This document shows, piece after piece, positions 13,039-23,734 of a DNA stretch of 64,000 nt. A program made the translations under genes and the position numbers. Position 1 is the stretch's first letter. The number at the start of each line of letters is the position of its first letter. The stretch comes from Linepithema humile. Its lineage: Eukaryota > Arthropoda > Insecta > Hymenoptera > Formicidae. The notes under the pieces were generated by a model that worked only from the letters and a program-made list of their open reading frames with translations, did no database searches and had not been told where the DNA came from. The stretch lies in the NCBI RefSeq assembly GCF_040581485.1, contig NC_090128.1:36920931-36984930 (forward strand). The letters are read 5' to 3'.

Positions 13039-13398
13039 ATGACGTCGAATAGTCAAGACGAAGTAACACATATAGAGAAGTTGAAGGACAGTGAAAATTA
13101 CATGATTTGGAAATTTCAAGTTATAATTTTGTTCAAGTCTCTCGGATTATATGAGATTGTAACAGGAATATCGGCACTAACGGAAGATATTACAGAACAA
13201 GCAAAAATAGAATGGATCCGGAAAGATGCACGTGCCCAGAAAATAATAATCACAACGATAGAAAGACAATCATTGACTCACATACTCGTATGCAAAACGT
13301 CTCACGAAATGTTTCAAAGAATCTGTGCCATGTACGAAAGGGATACACAACAGCAAAAATGTATTCTACTTCAGGAATTTTTCAATTTTACATATTAG
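13039..13398 (+). pseudogene. Copia gag, N-terminal part (copy A)
   Basis: The frame starts with ATG at 13039 after an A-rich leader and encodes 119 residues of a Copia-type Gag (KLKDSENYMIWKFQV near the N-terminus, then the helical Gag core). It stops at a TAG at 13396-13398. The next open stretch is in the same frame and continues the Gag homology, so the TAG is a nonsense mutation inside gag-pol and not the natural end. Confidence 0.9.
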
Positions 13399-14562
13399 AA
13401 AGGAACTGATATCGCTACACATGTGAGTAAACTTGAAAATTTAGCATATAGGTTAAAAATTCTAAACGCAGACATTGACAATTCTATGTTGATGTCAAAA
13501 ATACTTGCAACTCTGCCAGATAATTATAAATATTTTGCATGTGCTTGGGACTCCACCGTTCAAGATCAGAAAACACTTACAAACCTCACATCAAGACTAC
13601 TTTCTGAAGAAAATAGGCTGTCTGTAACTGATAAAAAACAGGATGGAGTAGCGTTCAAATCGACTGAAAAAAAATGTTATAAGTGCAATAACTCAGGACA
13701 CCTAGCAAAAGCATGCAAGGCAAATAAAGAAAATAATCAAGAAACACGCTGTTTCAAGTGCAATGGTCGAGGACATATAGCAAAATTCTGTAAAAAGGAA
13801 GATAGTTTAAGAAGTACAATTAGGTGCAATATATGCAAGAAAAATAATCACTCTGAAAAAGATTGCTATTTTCGTAAAAATAAAATAGATGATCGAGTGT
13901 CTACAAAGGATAAAGTATCATTTCTAGCCACTGGTTGTAAAACAGATGAATGGATTTTGGACTCAGGCTCGTCATCACATATGACAAATGACAAGAACTT
14001 GTTTAAAAATATACAAAAAGTAAAGTCAGAAATTAAAACAGCAAAAAAGTCACAAGTTCTGAAAGCTGAAGGAATCGGCATTGTTGAAACAGACAAATGC
14101 GTACTTAACAAGGTTCTCTATGTCACAGATCTAAGCAAAAACTTATTATCAGTCAATGCAATTACGGAAAATGGAGGAAAGGTAACTTTCACTAAAGAAA
14201 AAGCCGAAATATGGAAAGATAACGTAAAACTAGTTGGCTATCGAAGTAAAAATGGTTTGTGGACTATAAACTTAAGTCAAGATTCTGAGGGCAGCGCTCT
14301 TCTAACACAAGAAAATAAAAAGGCTTTTGAATGGCATCAAAAACTAGGACATCTTGGAAAAGAAAATATGAAAAAATTAGTAACTATATCAAAAGGTATG
14401 GAAATAACAAATAAAAGCTTAGATATTTTAAATAACGTATGTGAAACTTGCGTTAAAGCTAAACAGACCAGAATACCTTTCGGTGAGAAAAGAACAAGAG
14501 CAAAGAGACCTCTAGAAATTATTCATACAGATGTATGTGGACCAATAGACCCTTCCACTTGA
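13399..14562 (+). pseudogene. Copia gag C-terminus, protease and integrase N-terminus (copy A)
   Basis: Same frame as the preceding piece. Counting from the first ATG at 13423, three CCHC zinc knuckles lie at residues 85-98, 110-123 and 135-148, so this Gag carries three. The protease active site DSG is at 180-182. The HHCC zinc site of integrase uses His305, His310, Cys340 and Cys343, and the first catalytic Asp of integrase is in HTDVCGP (residue 370). A TGA at 14560-14562 ends the stretch; integrase resumes in the same frame immediately after, so this is a second nonsense mutation. Confidence 0.93.
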
Positions 14563-15849
14563 GATAAAAAGAAATATATGTTAACTTTTATAGACGATTT
14601 TACAAACTTTGTTATGGTCTATCTTATTGAAGGAAAATTTGAAGTATGTGACCTAGTAAAGGAATACGCAAATAAAGTAGAAACAAAATGGAACCTGAAC
14701 ATTTCAAAATTAAGATGTGACAATGGACGCGAGTATGTCAACAAAGACCTTAAAACCTGGTGTAAACAAAGAGGAACAATCATGGACGTCACAACACCCT
14801 ATACACCACAGCTTAACAGAAAGGCGGAACGTATGAACAGAACATTAATTGAAAAAACTAGAGCCTTACTCATAGATGCAGGAATAGATAAAAGTTTCTG
14901 GGGAGAAGCAATTCGCACAGCTGCATATTTAACAAACAGAAGTCCCACCGACGCAGTTCAAGGAACACCGTTTGAAAACTGGATGTTGCAAAAACCAGAT
15001 TTATCAAAATTGCATATTTTTGGTTGTAACGCTTACACAAGAACATTAACACCACTGAAGAAACTGGATGATAGATGCAGAAAATATATCTTTGTTGGCT
15101 ATGCCCCAAACGGGTATAGACTGTATGATCAAGAACAAAGAAAAATAATAATTTCAAGAGATGTAACATTTGCTAAAGAAAATAAATTAGAAAATATAAC
15201 ACAAAACAAATCAGTAAGAATAAATACAAATATAGAAGAAGATCGGAATGAAGAACAAGAAGAAATTAGAGATGATCTAGAAAACAAATATGAAAGTGAA
15301 GAAGATTTTTCTGGTCAGTATCAAGATGCAAATGAAGAATCACAAAATGAAGAAGAAGAAGAACAAGAACACGAAATTGAAGAAGAATTTGGTCGTAGAA
15401 AACGGATAAAGAAAACTCCAAGCAAATTTAAAGATTATGTATTTTTAACATACGAAGAAGCAATAACAGGATCAGACAAGGAAAAATGGAAAAAGGCTAT
15501 AGAAGAAGAGAGAAAGTTATTGGAAGAAAACAACACATGGAAGACTGTAGACAGAACTGAAGCAAAGAACAAAAAGATCTTAAGTAATAAATGGGTTTTT
15601 AAGATAAAGGACGACGGAAGATATAAGGCGCGGTTGGTGGTGCGGGGATGCGAACAACGCTATGGTATAGATTTTGAAGAAACTTTTAGTCCGGTAGTAA
15701 ATAGCAACTCTATGAGAACACTACTTGCAATTGCTACAAAAAGAGAAGACTATATTATAAAGTTTGATATAAAAACCGCATTCTTATATGGAAATCTAGA
15801 TGAGGAAATCTTCATGGAACTTCCGAACGGATATAAAAGTGATAAGTGA
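14563..15849 (+). pseudogene. Copia integrase core and reverse transcriptase N-terminus (copy A)
   Basis: Counting from the ATG at 14578, the second catalytic Asp is in CDNG (residue 48) and the Glu in KAERMNRT (residue 84), giving the D-x35-E spacing of Copia integrases. An acidic linker rich in Glu (about 225-275) leads to reverse transcriptase with KWVFKIK, FSPVV and FDIKTAFLYGNL. The frame ends at TGA 15847-15849, inside a small repeat of GTGATAAG units (15838-15865) that shifts the frame. Confidence 0.93.
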
Positions 15850-15863
15850 TAAGAAAGTGATAA

Positions 15864-16961
15864 GTGAATAAGATATGTAAACTCAACAAGGCTTTATACG
15901 GGCTCAAACAAGCTCTTTTAAAATGGAACCAGCGTTTTACTACTTTTCTTAAAACTAAAGGACTAAAACCAACAAGAACAGAACCATGTATATACAAGAC
16001 TGATGATAACTCCTTAATATTGGCTATCTATGTGGATGACGGACTTATCATAGGACAAAACAAATTAGTCATTAACAGACTTCTAAGTAATTTAGGTAAG
16101 AAATTTCAAATAACTATATTTAAAAATATAAAATCCTTTTTAGGTATAGAAATACAACAAGGTAAAGGATATCTCAAGTTAGAACAATCAAGTTATGCAG
16201 AACACATGATAAAGACGTTTAATATGGAAAATTCAAAACCCGTAAATACTTCTATATTAACAAATGATGACGGAGAAAAGGAAATGAACAAGGTTTTTCC
16301 ATATCGAGAAAGCGTTGGAAGCATCTTATATTTAGCCAGTAAAACAAGACCCGACTTAGCTTACGCTGTAGGATATGCGAGCAGACACTTAGAAAAACCA
16401 TCCACACAAGATGTAGCAAATGTAAAGAGAATATTCAGATATATAAATGCAACTAAGAATTTAGGTATTAGATACAATGTAAATAACAATAAAGATGAGG
16501 AAGAATTAATAGGTTATTCAGACTCTGATTATGCAGGAGACAAAGAGACTCGGAAAAGTACGACCGGTTTTGTAATTATGTACTCAGGCGGTCCTATAAG
16601 TTGGTGCTCTAAGAAGCAGTCTATAATAGCGTTATCAAGTACCGAAGCGGAGTACATTGCGGCAACAGAATGTTGCAAGGAAATTTTGTATCTTAAATTT
16701 CTAATTGAGGAATTGACAGGTAAACCAATTAAAGCAACTTTGAATATTGACAATCAAAGTACCATTTGTTTAATTAAAAATAGTATAGGAAACAAAAGAA
16801 GTAAACATATTGATGTCAGATATAGATTTATAAACGAAAAAGTCGCTGATGGACTAATAGAGATAAAATATTGTTCCACTAATACGCAGCTTCCAGATAT
16901 ATTTACTAAAGCGCTAGGACAAATTAAGTTTGAGACTCACAAAAGTAAATTAGTAAACTAA
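15864..16961 (+). pseudogene. Copia reverse transcriptase C-terminus and RNase H (copy A)
   Basis: In a different frame from the upstream piece. It encodes CKLNKALYGLKQA, then the catalytic YVDD at residues 56-59, and RNase H with SDSDYAGD, SSTEAEYIAA and PDIFTKAL before a natural stop at 16959-16961. Apart from the upstream frameshift this part looks intact. Confidence 0.93.
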
Positions 16962-17042
16962 GTTAGATTTAGATGTAAGATTTATATATGTTACAAATTA
17001 GTTGTAAGATTCATATACAATAATTTAACAATTAAGGGAAGA

Positions 17043-17261
17043 TGTAGAGAATAATTGTTTTATGTTTGGCGCCAGTGTCTGTAGAGTGCGTGCGCTACTG
17101 TTGCGTGACTAATGAAAATGCGCTTCTTCTGTTCAGTTAAGACTGTAATCGAAAAGAATCCTTCCGTATTGTCTTTTCACAATAAACTTTATATTAACTA
17201 CAGAGAATTGATATTGTGTTTCAAGAACCTCTGGCTATAGTACAAAAAGTAATATATAACA
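17043..17261 (+). repeat. Copia 3' LTR (copy A)
   Basis: 219 bp, preceded by a purine-rich tract and followed by the AAGTT target duplication. No difference from the 5' LTR was seen base by base. Confidence 0.95.
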
Positions 17262-17376
17262 AAGTTAATCGACAATGGAAAAATATTGTAAAAAAAGTCG
17301 ATAAATATGGATACGTAAATTACGATACATAATGGAGGCCGTCGCGTAACACATTGCAAATTAAATCTAAGGTGAA

Positions 17377-17657
17377 TCGATTTAATAACAAAGCTCATTT
17401 GTTAAGATGGAAGCTTGGAGAAGAGATAATAAAAGTGTTCATACATCGAATCGACAACCACGAAATGGCTGTTATCAAATCGGAAAGCAAATCAAAATCA
17501 CGCATGGAACTCTCGCTGATGGAATCCTTATTGATAGAGAATTTGTCGGCGGTCAATAAAAAACTATCGCCGATTGAGAAGTTCTATCATGGCCAAAGCA
17601 TCTTTATCACTGGCAGTACCGGTTTTTTAGAAAAGCTGTTTGAGTGCAGAGCGCTTT
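17377..17657 (+). pseudogene. Fatty acyl-CoA reductase exon 1 region (copy A)
   Basis: The C-terminal part of this frame reads PIEKFYHGQSIFITGSTGF, the start of the FAR Rossmann fold with its NADPH-binding TGxxGF motif. The glycine expected after GFL is replaced by Glu (GAA, 17630-17632); the paralog at 29253-29533 keeps GGA. After KLFECRAL the frame hits a stop with no evident GT donor, so the exon cannot lead into exon 2. The upstream 90 codons (basic, not recognised) are open. The N gap cuts the locus before exon 2. Non-functional by inference. Confidence 0.75.
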
Positions 17658-19401
17658 AGAACTATACAAGAAAAATTTGGCGATCCAAATTTTCTAAAAA
17701 ATCTGAAACTTTCCAGAAATATAATACATATAAACCTAATCAAAAAGCTATTTTTTGTTTTGGCTAGAAAACTGTTATAAGGATAGAAGCACCCTTCAAA
17801 AAAGTTTTAATATCTTCGTGAAAAAGATATTTAAAAAATTCATTCTTCATGAAAAATATTTAAAAAATGTTAAATGCAAAATGTTAATGCTTATTGTACT
17901 GAGATATCAATTAACAATATACAATGCATAATTAAGTCTTATTTTTATTTTTTATTATGTAAAATTTCCTAAAATATAAATTATGTAAAACGCTTATATT
18001 TCATCAGTTACATATTGTTTATATATGGTAACACTATAAAGAAATAATATATTAGAAAGGCATTGAGAGCCGTCGCGGGATGTTAGTGTGAAATTTTAAT
18101 TTTTCTTAAAGAAATTAATTTATTAGTCTACGTGAGACAGTTAACTTTGTACACCGATCTCTGGTTCGAGATACTTAAAGTGTATGAAAATTTTAGTACA
18201 TAGTTCTCACATATGGAGGATCAGTATGTACTGATAGGAATTATTAGAAAGAAAGGAAGAGAGAAAAAATATCAGGGCGCGAATGGCTAAGCCGGGACTA
18301 TAAAGAAAAACCTGCCTTTAAACATTTCTTAACAAAAAATTCTATTACAGTACGATGTTACAAATTTTCCATGTTAAAAAATACACTGACACATCAACTT
18401 TAAATGGCTTGTAAGTAAAGAATCAATTGACAGATAGATTTCGCACTTCACATGGGTTCATATAAAGAGTGAAGTTGTACAACCAATTAAAATTTAAAAC
18501 TCTACTATTGACTTACAAATGTCGCTCCGCGAACTTTTCAGACTGCCCTCGTATATTAAACATTATCTTGATAGACATTAATTAATAATTCAATATATGT
18601 GTTAACGTTTTTAGCTTTGATTAATCGAAAAGATTTATCGTTTTTCCGTGAAAATTTATTTTGAATTTATTAATTTCTAAAACAAAATGTTATGTTATAG
18701 ACCTACAGAAATATTCAGTATTACAATAATAAAAACAATAGCTGAAAGACTCTAGCTAGATGTTAAATTTTGCTTCTTTTTCTTCTTCAAACGTTTTGCT
18801 CCATCTTTATAACCATCTCCAATGTTTTATAAATATTGATGAACTAGCCATTAGACAAATAACAAATTTATGGAATTCGATTATTTTATAATTTCAAATT
18901 CAGCTTAATTGTGTTGTGTCATTAAATAAAAAATTAAAGCAATGTGCTGTAAAATTTGCAAAGAAATTACGTAATCAAATTGTACTTTGTTCAATATTTT
19001 ATGATCTAAGTTATTTCTGTAGATGCTGCCATTATCATTAGCGAGTGACTCGCTCGATTGATAAACAGAAAAAAATAAATAATTGCTACTCAGTGACCAC
19101 ACCTTGCTAATCAGTCTTCAAGTTTTTTTTTATTGTTGCGTTATTAATTTGTATTCTAAGAGCTTTTTATAAGTATTAATATAATTAATAATTGTTTAAG
19201 AACTTATGTAAATGTTATGTCTGATGGTTTTACACTTAAAGGGACCACTCACTTACAGTTTTTGAAGAGGCAGACCGGAACTGCAGAGCAAAACTTCTAC
19301 CATTTGTTAAAGAAAAAGATTAAAGTCGAAGATTTATTATAAATAATAAAAGTTATCGACTTTTATTAATTTTTTATAATGAATTTCTTTTAATTCAGTT
19401 A
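17658..19401 (+). repeat. FAR intron 1-like sequence, plus strand (copy A)
   Basis: Matches 29534-31378 of the third FAR locus, and in its last 700 bp the reverse complement of 10926-11777. No coding sequence. It ends at the N gap just before where exon 2 should be. Counterpart 59654-61506. Confidence 0.8.
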
Positions 19402-19501
19402 NNNNNNNNNNNNNNNNNNNNNNNNNNNNNNNNNNNNNNNNNNNNNNNNNNNNNNNNNNNNNNNNNNNNNNNNNNNNNNNNNNNNNNNNNNNNNNNNNNN
19501 N
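19402..19501. other. Assembly gap of exactly 100 N
   Basis: A run of exactly 100 N, the usual placeholder for a gap of unknown size. It falls just before the point where copy A would reach FAR exon 2. The 28 bases immediately after the gap (19502-19529) also occur inside copy A at 19164-19191, which suggests a joining artefact. Confidence 0.98.
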
Positions 19502-19573
19502 TTTTTATAAGTATTAATATAATTAATAAAATGTAATTAATACATGTAATATATTTTATTAATATAATGATAG

Positions 19574-19988
19574 GCAAAGTTTAATTTTTTAAAACAATTG
19601 TGTATTCTACTTGTTTACTGAAAAAGTGGAATTGATACGTATGTACAAATAAAATGTGTACGGATAAAATAGAGACTCATCATATAAGAAAATATATTCA
19701 CAAAAAATTACGCATATCTTATATTAATATAAAAAGTTAAATTTTATTAATTATATTTTATTTATTAATATAATTAATTTTATTAATAATAACATTAATA
19801 TAATTAACAAAATTTAACTTTTTATATTAATACAAGAAATGCGTAAATTTTTGTGAATCTATTTTCTTATATGATGAGTTTCTATTTTATCTGTACATAT
19901 TTTATCTGTACATAAGTATCTTATATCAATGCAATTTTTTTCAATAAACAAGTAGAATACGCAATTATTTAAAAAATTTAAATTTTGC
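19574..19988. mobile_element. 415 bp palindromic MITE
   Basis: The two halves are inverted copies: GCAAAGTTTAATTTTTTAAA at the left pairs with the mirror sequence ending AATTTTGC at 19988, and pairing continues through CATCATATAAGAAAAT to an AT-rich loop near 19760. It lies 28 bp beyond the stop codon of the CRAL-TRIO gene on its 3' side, so it may contribute to that gene's 3' untranslated region. Target duplication not clear. Confidence 0.75.
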
Positions 19989-20015
19989 TTATTTATTTAG
20001 TATAAAATATTTACG

Positions 20016-23000
20016 TCAATCAATTAGTAGTTGTCTAAATGTTCCTGAAACTCCGAACAAATCGTGCGGATTTATTACAGAATTTGTTCGAAGAGATTCG
20101 TTGACTTTACGTTTTTCTTCTTTTAGAAACCAATCCCTCCGTTCGACTAGTTTTGCACGCCACATATCTGGAAATATAACAATATGAAAATTAGCTTGTA
20201 AATATTGAAAAAAAACTTTAATGACTTTTTAATATTTAAATAATCAATACTAATAAAAATAGACATTTTTAAGTATAGATAAATTTAAAAACTAGTTTGT
20301 TGATTGGAATAATTATGTATTATTGCGAGATATAATAATTAAGGTAACAATTATTTTCCATCAAACATAAAAATGTTACGTATTTATTATTTTCTAATGT
20401 TTTGTGATTTTGTTATTAAACTGATAGAATTATTGATAAATGTATGTATATAGAATGTTGACGATATTTTACCTGTTAAAGCATCCATTGACGGTTGTTC
20501 ACCGCCATAATCTATTGGCAGAATAGATTTTGGTATTTTTTTATACAATGATTCTATTCCGGATGTATAAATGTGTATCTGAATGAAATGGTAGCATAGA
20601 TTAAAATTGTAAAAATTTAATTGTTTTAACAAAGACAAAACAAATATTATTTAACAAAATATATTTCTATTAATTTAATTTAGACTTACTCTGTTGAAAA
20701 GTTTTGCCCTCAATATTGATTTAGCCGCTTTCATGACTATATCAATAATTTGTGGTGCATTGATAAGATAAATTGCTTTTATTCTTAAACCATATGCCAT
20801 CTAAATAATTTAGAAAATATAAATTATTTTAAATATAACACAATACAATAAATTATTTTCTTATTAAATATTACTATAACAAAATCGTAATTACGTACCA
20901 GACAGGAGTCAAATTTAAATAAAATTGGCGTAAACTTTATTATATGATTGATATTTACACCGGCGCAATCCCAAATTAAAATATTCTTAGTAACTATATC
21001 TTCTTCTATGCGCACTTCTATTGTCATTAAGCGATACCTGTGACATTAGCATATAACGTACATTTTTTCTGCTTTCGGAAAAAGTCGAAAGAAAATTTTT
21101 CTATTTATTCCGATTTTTCAACATCTTTAGCTTACAACATGCGATCTACTTGTGAGTAATTTTTTTCATGAATTAAGTTATGGACAATTGCAATGCTCGA
21201 CAATTTAATCTTCTGAGAAATAATATTTGCGGGAAAAAATCGTATTCCTGCTTATTTACTGTGATAATATAATTACTCGTATCTTCTCCGTAGTACGTTT
21301 ACTCTACTTGATAGACTTGAATGCTAGGAATAGCAGATTGATAGCAAATTTGCTATTAATTTAGATCAGAGCTCGGCGTTAGTTGCACATTTCGGCTCGA
21401 TTCTTGAGACGACGCCTTCCGCTGTCCCACCACCGCGCGGCCGCTGGCGGCCGAGCCGTCGATAGCCTTGCCTCAGGAGCGCCTGTGTAACAAATAGGCT
21501 GAAAATTTTATTTTCTGAAAGGTGCCCGCTCATCATCAACCTATTTGTTACACAGATGCTCCTGAGTCAAGGCTATCGACGGCTTGGCCGCGCGGTAGTG
21601 GGCGTCGCACAGTGGTATATAAGCGGAAAAAAGTATATTTTTCAAATATTTTTTACTAGGTTTATTTCTGGTATAATTAAGTCTAAAAATGTAGCTTTTT
21701 TATCTTATAAAAATAATCTTATATGTTAAAATTTTAATCTTCGATTTTTTTTCAAAGATATGGTGATGCAGCAGTGGTATTGCAGTTATCCTGCACGCCG
21801 ATTAAGCGGTTTCTCAAAATTGACTATCATAAACACCGTTCCAGCATCGCCATTTTGTAAAAAAAAAAAAAAAAAAAAAATTCTGTATACTTTAAGATGT
21901 GTATAATAGTAAACTTATAACAGATTTGATATTTATTTAATGATTTTTTCTAAAAAAAATTGCCAAAAATAACGTTGATTTTTCAGGTTCAAAGTGGTGT
22001 AACCCCTTAAACATTTAAAGTTTTCTACATTAGCTCCGTTTACCTTCGACCTATTTTTTTTATAGATATTCCTTATATCTTTACAAACACATAAAAAAAA
22101 GTTTGGCTGCGCTTAATTGCGCCTTTTCGTCTTTTGAGGCAGGAAAGCTAATGTTAACTATCTTTAAAAAAAAACAGGATTTCCTTAGCAACTATACAAT
22201 AAAAACATCTGACTCTCTAATTGATATTGTAAGGTTTTTTTTCCACTGAGAAACAGAGTTTTTTAAATTAATGAAAGATATATTAATAATGGAAATACAC
22301 TTGTCGCAATATATTCGTCTTCTCGACTCGGCGATCTCTCCTTCACTACTCGCTCGCTCGCTTACTAGTTTAGACCAAAACAAAAACAGCCCGCATGCAT
22401 CGATTTTTAATTTAATTTAAATATATATATATATATATATATATATGAAAATATGAAAATTATTAAACTATTTTAAAAATTTATTAAACTATTAAACACT
22501 ATAAAACTATGAAATTATTAAACTATTAAACTATTAAACTATAAATTATAAACTATTAAAATTGCAATATATATATATTGCAATTTTAATAGTTTATAAC
22601 TTATAGTTTAATAGTTTAATAATTTAATAGTTTCATAGTTTAATATTATTGTTTTGTTCTTAAGATTAGACATCTAACTTTCTTCTATAAAATATTGCAA
22701 TAAATCTAGTATTTCAAAAATTATAAACTTTTTTCCGGGAACACTGCAATTTTACCCAATGTGCGTCGTCTCAAGAATCGAGCCGAAATGTGCAACTAAC
22801 GCCGAGTTCTGATTTAGATACATAATCTGCCAATAATGCTAACATTTTACTTATTGGTACTAATTTGATACATTTATATACTCGGAATACAGTTACACAT
22901 ACGTACCGCACATCTACCCAAGCATCATCATATTTGGAGCCACCGTAATCTATTATCCGGGATATATGTACTCTACATTTATCTGGCGTTAACATTGGCA

Positions 23001-23734
23001 AAGGGATGAATTGTCTGAAATAAATATTTATAAAAATATCATACGTGTTTGCAAGCACAGAAATAGATTTTAAATTATTGTGCAAACGTTTTTGCAATTC
23101 TTACAATTATTTGTTAATATTTGTTACTTTATACTATAAAATCAAAATTAAAATTTTTGAATAATATTTTCTACATTTAAAATATACAAGGCAATATGTG
23201 GAGATTAAAAAATAACTTATAATTGACTTAATTGCTTACAAGTATGTGTTGTATAGTTTTATATCATCGCTAAGAGGATCAAGATTATCGTAAATTTCAG
23301 GAATAAGATTATGAAGAGTGTAAAGCATATCTAAACATTTTGTGGCTTTTTCGAAATCAAATTTGACGGTAGAAATGAAAAATTTTAATCGTTGGTCGGA
23401 GATATCTGTAAAATGTAAAATAATGCTCATCATTATGTAAGATTCATTCAATAAAAAAAAAACGATAAAAAATTACAAATAAAATATTGTGGATTTTTTA
23501 TTATTAATCATGGATATCATGATTATTAAACCACTATATTTTTAGATTTTTAGATAATTAACATATTAATCGATGATAAAACTGATCGATTAAAATTTAA
23601 AAATACTCACCTTGAGGAAGATGAATTTGTTGTTTTAACCACAGCCGAAATTTACATAATAACTCTAACAAAAGATCTTCGTTTCCACCATTATCCTCCA
23701 GCACTTCTTGAAGTGTAGGCATTTCGAGCTTCAT
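20016..23734 (-). CDS. CRAL-TRIO domain protein, alpha-tocopherol transfer protein-like
   Basis: Seven exons on the minus strand join in frame with GT-AG introns: 23734-23611, 23405-23240, 23014-22907, 21037-20899, 20800-20690, 20578-20473 and 20167-20016, giving 906 bp (301 residues plus stop), the usual length for this family. The order fits a CRAL-TRIO carrier: an N-terminal helical CRAL-TRIO-N part (LWLKQQIHLPQ), then PEIYDNLDP, PLPMLTPDKCRVHISRIIDY, ILIWDCAGVNINHIIKFTP, LRIKAIYLINAPQIIDIV, LYKKIPKSILPIDYGGE, and the C-terminal DWFLKEEKRK and DLFGVSGTFRQLLID. Such proteins bind a lipophilic ligand in the cytosol and move it between membranes. The start at 23734 fits family N-termini, but an acceptor upstream (about 23787) shows a further 5' exon. 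Intron 3 has taken in a nested hAT/Transib insertion without coding damage. AATAAA lies just past the stop. Confidence 0.9.
21608..22763. mobile_element. Transib-type non-autonomous element with RSS-like ends
   Basis: An insertion inside the right arm of the hAT fold-back. It starts CACAGTGG and ends CCAATGTG (inverted, CACATTGG), flanked by the 5 bp duplication CGTCG (21603-21607 and 22764-22768). Removing it restores the arm sequence of the fold-back. Transib elements are known for CACWRTG-type termini and 5 bp GC-rich targets of CGNCG form, so the assignment rests on ends plus target. After the heptamer both ends carry CGGAAAAAAGT, at spacer 12 on the left and 22 on the right. No transposase frame exists in the 1156 bp; a truncated TTAA-type element (to 22006) lies within. 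Confidence 0.8.
21777..22006. mobile_element. Truncated TTAA-target MITE (right part)
   Basis: Matches the right third of the element at 26165-26883 (from TATTGCAGTTATCCTGCACG to GGTGTAACCCC) and is followed by TTAA at 22007-22010. The left part is missing. It lies inside the Transib-type element. Confidence 0.7.

Larger units (their letters stand above)
12745..17261 (+). mobile_element. Ty1/Copia LTR retrotransposon, full length but with broken frames (copy A)
   Basis: A 4517 bp element flanked by the 5 bp target duplication AAGTT (12740-12744 and 17262-17266). LTRs of 219 bp begin TGTAGAGA and end ATATAACA. Directly after the 5' LTR, GGTTATGGGCCCAGG (12964-12978) matches the internal-tRNA-iMet primer site used by Drosophila copia. 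A purine-rich tract (AATTAAGGGAAGA) precedes the 3' LTR. Gag, protease, integrase, reverse transcriptase and RNase H occur in Copia order. Two in-frame stops and one frameshift interrupt the single gag-pol frame, so this copy is not autonomous. The paralogous empty site lies at about 29138-29143. Confidence 0.97.
21367..22811. mobile_element. hAT-type fold-back element carrying a nested Transib insertion
   Basis: The ends CAGAGCTCGGCGTTAGTTGC and GCAACTAACGCCGAGTTCTG are inverted and fit the hAT end consensus YARNG. A perfect 8 bp target duplication ATTTAGAT lies at 21359-21366 and 22812-22819. Without the nested insert the element is a fold-back of about 290 bp whose arms pair along almost their full length (GC-rich arms with CGGCCGCTGGCGGCC). 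It lies in intron 3 of the CRAL-TRIO gene. It encodes no transposase. Confidence 0.9.

Noticed and set aside
13396..13398. The TAG in Copia gag as a programmed readthrough site
   Set aside because: It lies inside the Gag core, before the zinc knuckles and protease, and two further breaks follow; mutation is simpler.
22771..22906. Extension of CRAL-TRIO exon 3 through an open frame into the hAT element end
   Set aside because: A strong donor (GTACGTATGT) at 22906 gives the correct phase for the next exon at 21037; the extra frame is intronic.
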